This document shows positions 55,437 to 64,000 of a stretch of DNA of 64,000 nucleotides, in pieces. Positions within the stretch are counted from its first letter, which is position 1; each line of letters opens with the position of its first letter. The DNA lies in contig OY821517.1 of assembly GCA_963682025.1 (NCBI GenBank), positions 229,069,928-229,133,927 on the forward strand, written 5' to 3'. The notes below the pieces were generated by a model that had not been told where the DNA came from, searched no databases, and saw nothing but the letters and a program-made list of their open reading frames with translations. A program made the translations under genes and the position numbers. Source of the DNA: Cordilura impudica (lineage: Eukaryota; Arthropoda; Insecta; Diptera; Scathophagidae).

Positions 55437-56203
55437 TAAGTATTTTATTACCATCTTTTATTAAAATAAAAACCAGTCAATAAAAACAATTGTAAATAAT
55501 TTCAACGTAAATCACAAAAAATGGCCAATAAAATTTTAAAATAATTGTAAACAATTTGCAACGTAAGTCATAAAAAAGGGTCAAACAATTGTTGTCTTTT
55601 TATCGGGGTGTATCAGATCGCGAATTGATGTTTCAATTTTTCGCAGTACAAGAACCAGAACACGAATTTAAAATATAACTGAACTCGAACCTGTTTATTG
55701 TACATGTTCTATTTTTTCTTAGTACACGAGCCAGAACACGACTTAATATATAACTGAACTCGAACCTGTTTATTGTACATGTTCTATTTTTTCTTAGTAC
55801 ACGAGCCTGAACACGACTTAAAATATAACTGAACTCGAACCTGTTTATTGTACATGTTCTGTTTTTTCTTGGTACACGAGCCACAACACGACTTAAAATA
55901 TAACTGAACTCGAACCTGTTTATTGTACATGTTCTGTTTTTTTTTTCAGTACACGTACCAGAACACGAACTTCAAATAATGCAACACTCCAATATGTGTG
56001 CTTTATGTGTGATCGAAACAAAAAGGACGTGATACAAAAATGTTCGTGTAAATAACGAAATATTAAAACGAACACAGTCATGATTGTGTTGGGCACCGTA
56101 GAAAATTTAGAAACGCACATAATTGATATGAAAATAAAGATATGTGTTGGCTGCTTTTGAACAGAACATTGTGTGTTCCATGTGTGTATTTTCTGAACCT
56201 TGG
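55437..56203. other. Insertion in X LTR with a 75-bp tandem array
   Basis: About 767 bases absent from the solo LTR. No terminal repeat is obvious. Contains the array at 55640-55960 and flanking AT-rich text. Confidence 0.65.
55640..55960 (-). repeat. 75-bp tandem array
   Basis: Four and a partial units with AACTGAACTCGAACCTGTTT and ATTGTACATGTTCT, spaced 75 bases (anchors 55681, 55756, 55831, 55906). A multiple of three, so a minus-strand frame stays open with a 25-residue repeat (RKNRTCTINRFEFSYIL). Probably a satellite and not a gene. Confidence 0.85.
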
Positions 56204-56734
56204 TTTTAATTAAATTTAGTTTTAATTTTAGCTTTAACAAAAAAATTTTCTTTTTTTTTAAATATGGTACCATTTTGTAAATTCTCTTAAATTTCTATAA
56301 TTTTAAATATAGGTCAATTTTAAATTTTCAAGCAATTTTAAATATATAAAAATTTTAGTTTTGATTTTAAATTTAGAAACATTTTCTTTACAGCAAAATT
56401 TTAATTTTAGCAAAATTTTAATTTTAGCAAAATTTTGTAATTTAGAACATTTTTAATTTAGAAAATTTTTTTAGTCTAATTTTTATATCTAGGAAAATTT
56501 ATTAATGTAGAAAAAAAATTTTTTTTATTTAAATTTATATATAGAAAATTTTATTAATGCGGAAAAATTTTTAGTTAAAATATTTCGAAAATTTTATTAA
56601 TGTGGTAAAAATTTTTTAGTATAAAAATTTGCCTTATATTTCTAGAAAGTTTTTTTTTTTTTTTAATAATAGAGTTAACATTACCGCCATATGGTCGTAG
56701 TTGTTGATGTACAGATGAAGCTGCTGCCGCCAGA

Positions 56735-56739
56735 CGCCG
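56735..56739. repeat. Transib target duplication, left (CGCCG)
   Basis: CGCCG precedes CACAGTGG and is repeated at 61690-61694. Five-base GC-rich duplications are the Transib hallmark. Confidence 0.95.
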
Positions 56740-58039
56740 CACAGTGGTTCAAAACCAAAAAAAATTGGTAATAAGTCTGGAACTTCTAAACTATTGGTTG
56801 GATTGGAATAGTATATTCTAGGCGATTGTAGTCAAGGATATAGGCTTTCAAAATATTTATTTTTGAGATACCCTCTTATAACACAGGGTGAGCTACAGGG
56901 TGCCAAAGTCGACCACCTCGAGGTGGAAAATGCTTTCAAAGCTTGTAACTTTTATAAATATGAAGTGATTTTTACGTTTTTTAAATTTTTCCAATAACCA
57001 TTAAATTATTAACAAAAAACATGCGTATACTACCTAGTTATTGTTTATGGTTTAAAAAATATTTGATTTTAAAAATCAACATTTGAACTTTTCACCAAAT
57101 TCTTTCTTGGTTTTTCGCAAATAACATTTTTATTAAAATATATAAAAAAAAAATCTAAAAATATGCGGCGATAGCCAGTACCTTTCAAAAAATACGTTGA
57201 AGTATTTTTTGAATTATTTCAAACCGTTTAGTGAGCACAAAATCTTAAAGTTGACTTTTTGAATCAGGTTCTAAAAATTGCAAATTTTTGCCAAAAAATA
57301 CCCTTCATTCTTTCAATTTTTTCTCGCAACCTTGGTAAAACATGTATATATTTTTCTACATATTTTGAAAGAATATGCTTCAAGAATGGTTGTAAGTGAA
57401 ATTTTTAATATTTTTGGAGATGCACCCTACGTCCAGCATTGGACGAAATTGGGCAATTTAAAAAAAAACTAAGTTTTAAAAGTTAATACAAAAATACCCG
57501 CTCGATTTCTTCAAATATTTCACCGCAGTATTAAAGCTCCAAATATTTTTATTTATTTGCCGTAATAAAATTCACCGCCGTTACATAAAGGTGGTCAGGA
57601 GGGCTTAAATGATGAAAAAAGTCAAATTTTCATACGAATTTCTTTTGTTAACATAAAAAACATATTAAGATTAGTTATTTTTATATTTTGTTTATTGATT
57701 CAGAACGGCATTTAAATTATCTAAAACACTTCAAAAAATCATTTTGATAACGTTAATAGTTTTTGAGATATTTATATTCAAATTTCAGAAAAAAATATAG
57801 AAAAACTATGGTTTTTCGTTTTTTTTTTTTTGGTTTTTTGGTTAAGCGTTCCCAAAATTTTTGAATTTTACTTATTATTATATATATTGTTAAAGAAGAC
57901 ATATTTATCTATTCAACGATATATAACATGTCTATCAAATATATTGTAACATGCTGAAATAATGACCCCAAACCACACTTTACAGGCAAAAATTTTGCTA
58001 TTTCTCTATTTGTTCATATAAATGGTCATTTACATAGTG
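56740..58039 (+). repeat. Left terminal inverted repeat of Transib
   Basis: Pairs with 60427-61689 at high but not complete identity. Contains a 14-bp palindrome CCACCTCGAGGTGG at 56913-56926, present also in the right arm at 61504-61517. A 64-codon frame in both arms is a by-product. Confidence 0.9.
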
Positions 58040-58330
58040 AATGACATATTTTTTTATTGTTTTTATTACTTCAAATAATTTTACATATCTTTTCAAAGAA
58101 GGTATAATTATAAGTTAATGGTGTATGAAATATTTACCTAATGAGTTTCAACTGATCATAAAATTGCCCGAAACTCTGATGCTGATTTTATAAAAAAAAA
58201 ACAGGTAAAAAGCCAATGCCTAAGATATTTTCATTATTAAATAACGAATATAACTAAATTTTTTTAATGAGTATTTTTTTATTTGTTTTATAATAGGCTT
58301 AAAATTACATAACAATTGTCTGCTTTTTTA

Positions 58331-60324
58331 CTAGTTATTTTCTACAAAACAATCAGAAATATCAAAAGATAAAAGATGTTTTATATCCATAGCTTCGGAA
58401 TCATCATTTTCTATTTCAAGACTTATTTTTGGTAACCATTTTGTTCTTATGGAGTATATTACTGGATCTGATGATATCAATAAATATTCCATTAAATCGG
58501 AATTTTGGGTTTCTTTGCTACATTTTCTTGTATTAAAAAGTCTAAAGTGTTTGACATCTCTGTTTCTAGCTTCTTGTGCTTCTTCAGTCAGTTCTCCCAA
58601 GGGCAGGATGCTATTTTGTATTATTTCTTTCCCATGAGCTAATACTTTGTGTACAGTTGGTGTCATTGGCCTCCAAGGATATAAGTTCATTATTAATTCC
58701 TTAGTTCCACTAGCATATATTTTGAGTTTCTCCGCATTAATTTGTTGTTTACTATTAATGACAGCTAATATTACTTTAAACCGTGCGATTAAAGCCGTGT
58801 CAATGCCAGTAATCAAAGAAGTAGTTTCGGGATCTTCAAAGAAACGTCTTGCTGTATTACCATCATTTGAACTTCCATAGCCACAAAGAGGCTTATCGAT
58901 AATTAGACCAAGTTGCATTTTAAATTCATACTGAATTCTTTTCTTCTCAGTTTTTCGTATGGCGTGTAGATCAGTATTATTTTTAACTGGTATATTTTCT
59001 TGTCCTGGAATTAACCGGTATTTTAGATCATATGCGAGATGCAAGCAATATTCCATAAATCGTATTCTTGCATGAAGTGGTGATATTCCAAATTTAAAGC
59101 ATTTTCATTAATAGGAATTTCATGACAACTGTTATGAAATTCTGAACTTTTCTTTCCACATATATTACATTTCCAAGTAGATGTTAAATCTGTAACGGCA
59201 TTGGGTACTTTCCCATCAATCATTGTAAAAAGTGGTTGAAATGACACTTTAATGACACTTCCAGATATTTCCACAAAAACTGGAGACAATCTCGAAATTT
59301 CCTGATTTATTGAACTCACTAAGCTTTGTGTTGTAATTTTGTCTGCCTTTGTGTACTCAAATCGGATTGGCCGACATAAAAACTTAGATCCGGGTGTTAA
59401 ATTACTCCATATGTCCTGATATTCTCTCTCACTAGAAGAAGAACTTGTCTCATTATATAGCCTCATTTTTAATGGTACTAATGATGTCATAAAAATTGTT
59501 GAAAAATCTATTTCTGAATTGCTTCCACTTGGTTGTCTATACTCAGAAAATCCAGATGTTCCATCGCATCCCCATTTACATATTAACGTAACTTCTGAAT
59601 TGTTGCATATTTCTATTTCTTCTTTGCTAAATGTGGATATTATTCTAGATGCAGTGTTTTCAAGCAGTTCCGCTAATCCAATATGTGCACTTTCAGTATT
59701 GGATTTCACATTAGATGGTAGAATTTTATTTTTTGTTTCCTTTATGGCTCTGCTGGTAGGACAAATATCAAATCCTCTTTCTTTGAGAGCTTTTCTCAAA
59801 ATACCATATTTATTTCTTGTCAATCCCAAATTTAAAATAAGAGCTAACGCATCCTCTTCTGTAAATGATGTTGACGATTTTGGCGTTGAAATACTTTGCA
59901 CCTTACGCTTCAACCGCTTAGGAGATGCAGTTGGTAACATATCTACAATTTTAGCAGCTTCCTTTGGTTGCGTGCGTGTCAAGGCTGATTTAAAAGAATC
60001 CTTAATTTCATTAGGCGAATGGTTACTAATGATTTCTTCCTGTTTTTTCTTTTTTGTCCTTGATTGAACATTTTCGTAGTCCTTTTTAGGTCGACCATTT
60101 TTAGTCATAAACTTTGATTTTGATAAACCCATTTGGCTAAATCTTCTTTCGTAAGCTTTGTAAAAATTTTCAACATCTTCAGATCTCACATTGAAACCGT
60201 AAGTGTTGTTAATTGTATAAAATAATTTCGAGACTTTTTCCGAACGTGATGAATGAATAGTAGAATCGGAAGGATTTTCCCAAATAACTTTGCAAAGTGA
60301 ATAATACTTTAATGTAACCTCCAT
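58331..60324 (-). pseudogene. RAG1-like Transib transposase, one frameshift
   Basis: An ATG at 60324 opens 433 residues. A second frame at 58331-59056 gives the C-terminal 241 residues, and the overlap suggests a single missing base in a T run near 59094. Together about 660-670 residues, the usual Transib size. The N-terminal part is basic and lysine-rich (GRPKKDYENVQ, RTKKKKQEE). KWGCDGTSGFSEYRQ near residue 250 carries the first catalytic Asp, as in RAG1. CNICGKKSSEFHNSC resembles the zinc-binding part of the RAG1/Transib core. In the second frame GSSNDGNTARRFF and the EEAQEARNRD segment, which probably holds the catalytic Glu, match Transib. The enzyme would cut at CACAGTG ends through hairpin chemistry and join to GC-rich targets. 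The gene is otherwise open, so the break is recent or a sequencing error. Confidence 0.9.
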
Positions 60325-60426
60325 GATAGATTATACGTAAGTGATCTTAATAAACGAGAAACTCATGGTTATACACTGAAAATACTTTTTGAAAGGTAAT
60401 ATATCGGGCAGGTACTTCAGCCAATA

Positions 60427-61689
60427 CTATGTAAATGACCATTTATATGAACAAATAGAGAAATAGCTAAATTTTTGCCTGTGGAGTGTGGTTTGGGATC
60501 ATTATTTCAGCATGTTGCAATATATTTGATAGACATGTTATAAATCGTTGAATAGATAGATATGTCTTCTTTAAGAATATATATAATAATAAGTAAAATT
60601 CAAAAATTTTGGGAACACTTTACCAAAAAAAACAAAAAATGAAATTTGAATATAAATATCTCAAAAACCATTAACGTTATCAAAATGATTTTTTGAAGTG
60701 TTTTAGATAATTTAAATGCCATTCTGAATCAATAAACAAAATATAAAAATAACTAATCTTAATATGTTTTTTATGTTAACAAAAAAAATTCGTATGAAAA
60801 TTTGACTTTTTTCACCATTTATGCCCTCCTGACCACGTTTGTGTAATGGCGGTAAATTTTATTGCGGCAAATAAATAAAAATTTTTGGAGCTTTAACACT
60901 GCGGTCAAATATTTGAAGAAATCGAGCGGATATTTTTGTATTAACTTTTAAAACAAAGTTTTTTTTTTAAATTGCCCAATTTCGTCCAATGCTGGACGTA
61001 GGGTGCATGTCCAAAAATATTAAAAATTTCGCTTACAACCATTCCTGAAGCATATTCTTTTAAAATATGTAGAAAAATATATACATGTTTTACCAAGGTT
61101 GTGAGAAAAAAGTGAAAGAATGAAGGGTATTTTTTGGCAAAAATTTGCAATTTTTAGAACCTGATTCAAAAAGTCAACTTTAAGATTTTGTGCTCACTAA
61201 ACGGTTTGAAATAATTCAAAAAATACTTCAACGTATTTTTTTAAAAAGTACTGGCTATCGCCACATATTTTTAGATTTTTTTTTTATCTATTTTAATAAA
61301 AATGTTATTTGCGAAAAACCAAGAAAGAATTTGGTGAAAAGTTCAAATGTTGATTTTTAAAATATAATATTTTTTAAACCATAAGCGATAGCTAGGTAGT
61401 ATAAGCATGTTTTATTGTTAATAATTTAATGGTTATTGGAAAAATTTTAAAAACGTAAAAATCACTTCATATTTATAAAAGTTACAAGCTTTGAAAACAT
61501 TTTCCACCTCGAGGTGGTCGACTTTGGCACCCTGTAGCTCACCCTGTGTTATAACAGGGTATCTCAAAAATAAATATTGTGAAAGCCTATATCCTTGGCT
61601 ACAATCGCCTAGAATATACTATTCCAATCCAACCAATAGTTTAGAAGTTCCAGACTTATTACCACTTTTTTTTGTTTTGAACCACTGTG
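60427..61689 (-). repeat. Right terminal inverted repeat of Transib
   Basis: About 1.26 kb and inverse to the left arm. The transposase start lies about 100 bases inside it, so the arm may hold the promoter. Confidence 0.9.
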
Positions 61690-61694
61690 CGCCG
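61690..61694. repeat. Transib target duplication, right (CGCCG)
   Basis: Second CGCCG, followed by the X LTR text TGGTTGTGTCTCGCAATATG. Confidence 0.95.
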
Positions 61695-61717
61695 TGGTTG
61701 TGTCTCGCAATATGCCA

Positions 61718-62225
61718 TTAAAAAAATTTGCCATAGCTGCATTAATAATGATATTGTGGCTGATTTCAATACAAAATGTTTATATGGAGATAGGAGTAAA
61801 CACCAAAGAACTATTTATTCGACTTTGTTGTATAAGCTTGATTGGTTTATGAGGTAAACTTTAATTTAATTCCTTAATTTTGTTTAATCAACTTGTGTTG
61901 TTTTATATTTTTATTTTATTTTTCAATTATTTATTTTTTTAAACATTCTTTTCTTTTCTTAACATTAGTCTCTTTTTTTTTAATTTATTAAACTTAACTT
62001 ATTTTCTTTGCTTTTCTTATTTCCAAGATCTTTAATTTTAAATTTTTTTTTTATAATGCTTCACCGAAATAGTTTATTAGTTTATTTTCTTTTTGTCAAT
62101 AAGTTTCTTAATATTACATTTTTTTAATTTTCTTACATCATTTAAGTTCTTAAATATAATTTAATTTTTAGTTTCTTTAAAAATTTTCTTCCACAATTTC
62201 TTTAGTTCTTAAACATTAATATTTT
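61718..62225. other. AT-rich interval
   Basis: Flank of the X LTR up to repeat Y. No supported gene. A 46-codon hydrophobic frame at 61712-61852 starts inside the LTR and was not accepted. Confidence 0.4.
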
Positions 62226-62930
62226 TTTTTTTTTTGCTTAAAATTAACTTTATTTTATTAACACTATGTCTTATTTTTAATTTTAATGCACTCCTTGAAA
62301 CCACAACTTCACATTTTCTTTTTTTTTTATTAAAACATTTTAATTTTAACTTTACTTTAACTTTATTTTACTACAACTAATCTTATTTTAATTTTAATTT
62401 AATGTCAGGTTTTTCCTCAACGTTTTCTTTTTCAACTATCAAATTCAACTCCTCAAATCAAAATTATTATCTTAACATTTAACCTTCTTCATTCATTCCA
62501 TTCATCATAAGATAAAAACCTGTTTCCAAAAAAAAAAAAAACTCGCAACCATTCATTGAGACCATTCACACTCATTCATAATACTCTCTAGCATTGAAAA
62601 CACGCTCACTCATGTATGACGACGAGAGTACGTGAAATCAATACAAGAACAAAAAGTGGTTTGATCAGACTGATTGCAAAGTTTATGATTGAGTGAATGG
62701 ACATAAAACAATAAAACAGGCAGTTGTTAACAAGAAAAACCCACATCAAGTGTTTTATTAAAGTGTACTGAAAACACAAAACAAACATTTAAACAAATCA
62801 CATACAGACGAAACGGTATTTTTTTTTTTTTGCAAAAATTTTACATGGCAAAATAAACAACGTTTCGTTTTAATGTGACTTGTATGTGCTGTTAAGTACA
62901 GTCATCACCAAAAATAAACGGCCGTCACAA
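62226..62930 (-). repeat. Repeat Y, copy 2
   Basis: Same orientation and edges as 52826-53508, with an extra T-rich insertion near 62317-62340. The flanks differ, so these are independent insertions or edges of a longer repeat. Confidence 0.7.
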
Positions 62931-63044
62931 TAGATACCTCTAATAAAATAAAACCCAGTGTGTTTGTTGTAACAGTTTAGTGGTTGAACATAATAATTGT
63001 ACAACAACATAAAAAAGGCCACACAAAAATTATGCATATACATA

Positions 63045-64000
63045 CAGTATTGTTCGAAACCTAAGCAACTTCTCCTAATGAAGTAATCAAGGTCTTACAC
63101 ATTCTTTTTAAATTGATTTTTACAAAATAACACTTTTAATTTTTATTATATTATATACCTACATTCTAATATAAGAACAAAAATTTAGTTCCATTTCTTT
63201 CCAAGAAAAAAAAAAAAAAAAAACAAAAACAAAATTAACTCAATTTATTATTGTTCGAAACCTAAGCAACTTTAAGTACTTCGTATGATACCCTTTGTTT
63301 CTTATGGCCTCCGAACATCGTTTTGGCATAGATGCTATTAGATTTGATATTATTGCTGTTGGTATTGATTGCCACTCTGATTGTAAGCAATTCGTCAGCT
63401 CCTGCTTATTACTGAACCGACGAGTTCCGACCCTGTGCTTTAAAATGCCGAATAGGTTCTCTATGGGGTTCAAGTCTGGAGATTGGGCTGGCCAATCCAA
63501 GACTTGAATCCCATTAGCAGACAACCAATCTTTGACCAACTTTGATGTGTGTTTGGGGCCATTATCGTGCTGAAACACCCATCGAAGTGGCATTTCCCAT
63601 TCAGCATATTGAAGCATATTGGCTAAAATGTCCCTATAAACAAAGCGATCCATTTTTGTTTGAATTTCAACAAAGGGCCAACACCACTCGCTGAAAAGCA
63701 GTTCCATATCATTACGTTTCCGCCGCCATGCCTTACTGTTCCTTTACAATAACGCGGATGTAACCGATTTCCTTTCGGTCTTCGAACGTGGCATACTCCA
63801 CAGTCCAATTAGCGTGAGTTTTTGCAAAATCCAATCTAAAATTTCATAAAAGTAATAGCAATTAACGAATACCTTGCAAAATCATTTAGGCAAACCTCTT
63901 TTTTAAATGTTTCTTTGTCAGTATGGGTTTTTTAGATGGCATGAAGCTTCTGAAATTATTTTCCAATGATCGCTTTCTCACAGTGCTTGAACTAATATTG
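63045..64000 (-). mobile_element. Tc1-like transposon with IR/DR end, runs off the window
   Basis: A TA (63043-63044) precedes CAGTATTGTTCGAAACCTAA, the terminal repeat. An internal direct copy of TATTGTTCGAAACCTAAGCA lies 201 bases further in (63249-63271), as in the IR/DR subgroup of Tc1 elements. The transposase is on the minus strand. The other end lies beyond 64000. Confidence 0.85.
63240..64000 (-). pseudogene. Tc1-like transposase, broken and partial
   Basis: The C-terminal part (63240-63707) holds FQHDNGPKHTSKLV with the second catalytic Asp and WPAQSPDLNPIENLFG with the Glu of a DD34E triad. Upstream, RLHPRYCKGTVRHGGGNVMI lies in another frame (63623-63808), a shift near 63668. Further upstream KTHANWTVEYA is joined without the segment that should hold the first catalytic Asp, so about 25 codons are missing. 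The N-terminal DNA-binding part is only partly inside the window (TVRKRSLENNFRSFMPSKKP). Between LTKKHLKKR and LDFAKTHANW there is a 60-base stretch (63836-63895) that could be an intron, GTTTGC...TTTTAG, because joining its edges keeps the frame. Inactive. Confidence 0.85.

Larger units (their letters stand above)
56740..61689 (-). mobile_element. Transib DNA transposon with long TIRs
   Basis: A 4,950-bp element starting CACAGTGGTTCAAAACC and ending in the reverse complement. It inserted in the X LTR, whose empty form is at 48842-48860. It has terminal inverted repeats of roughly 1.3 kb and one minus-strand gene for a RAG1-like transposase. The first seven bases equal the RAG recombination signal heptamer CACAGTG. 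Confidence 0.95.
54693..61717 (-). repeat. 5' LTR of X, interrupted by two insertions
   Basis: X LTR sequence occupies 54693-55436, 56204-56734 and 61690-61717. Between these lie a foreign segment with a 75-bp array and a Transib transposon. The undisturbed form is the solo LTR at 47578-48871. Confidence 0.75.

Noticed and set aside
55633..55884. 83-codon repetitive protein
   Set aside because: Generated by a 75-bp tandem array whose unit is divisible by three. No start context or other support.
57278..57472. 64-codon frame present in both Transib arms (also 60941-61150)
   Set aside because: It exists twice only because the arms are inverted repeats. It has no domain and the two versions differ by frame-neutral and frame-changing edits.
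61712..61852. 46-codon hydrophobic frame starting MPLKKFAIAALIMILWLISI
   Set aside because: Its ATG lies inside the conserved end of the X LTR and the frame stops soon after. The same LTR end at 48.87 kb does not continue into this frame. No splice donor or homology supports it as a signal-peptide exon.

Overview
The window is a stretch of a fly genome, very probably a brachyceran and perhaps a calyptrate. It is AT-rich, eukaryotic and almost entirely transposable elements. The evidence for a fly is the combination of env-bearing errantiviruses with AGTTA...TAAYT LTR ends, a 412/mdg1-like element with a tRNA-Arg type primer site, Jockey-clade LINEs, Penelope-like elements, a RAG1-like Transib transposon, mini-me-type (GTCY)n elements and one exon resembling the fly Sidestep immunoglobulin family. 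Only that exon (45596-45755, minus strand) looks like a host gene. The rest is most easily read as its introns or as flanking repeat-rich DNA.

Layout. 1-3.9 kb: 5' part of a minus-strand Ty3/Gypsy element with its 5' LTR. 5.3-9.5 kb: a complete Jockey-clade LINE with a 13-bp target duplication but decayed ORFs. 9.6-10.4 kb: short tandem repeats. 11.0-15.3 kb: decayed minus-strand 412/mdg1-like element with primer site and inner LTR edge. 14.8-17.9 kb: a roughly 3-kb block repeated in direct orientation at 37.8-40.8 kb. It carries the 412-like leader, LTR and flank plus the start of a second Jockey-like LINE, which runs to completion only in the right copy (40.4-44.7 kb). 17.9-20.8 kb: two tiny hydrophobic ORFs, a mini-me-like element and two MITE-like elements.

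22.2-37.5 kb is the best preserved part. Errantivirus B (gag, pol, env, tRNA-Lys type primer site, TATA target duplication) has its 5' LTR split by a second errantivirus A (gag, pol, env, tRNA-Ser type primer site, CGCG target duplication). The two 683-bp LTRs of A look identical by eye, so A is young. Both elements place pol in the -1 frame after gag with a plausible slippery heptamer, and each has a likely splice acceptor just before env. A has six palindromic repeats in its leader. B has a set of leader hairpins with similar loops.

44.3-47.5 kb holds a tRNA-derived SINE-like sequence, the Ig exon and mini-me-like repeats. 47.6-48.9 kb is a solo LTR (family X). 48.9-52.8 kb is a pair of Penelope-like copies placed head to head. 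Two copies of a poly(A)-ended repeat Y follow, and then a second X LTR (54.7-61.7 kb). That LTR is interrupted by a 75-bp tandem array and by a 4.95-kb Transib transposon. The Transib has CACAGTG ends, a 5-bp CGCCG target duplication, about 1.26-1.3 kb terminal inverted repeats and a transposase gene with one obvious frameshift. The right edge holds a Tc1-like element that runs out of the window.

All calls come from reading the sequence and translations by eye. No alignment or database search was run. Family names rest on motifs, and element boundaries rest on terminal repeats and target duplications where stated.
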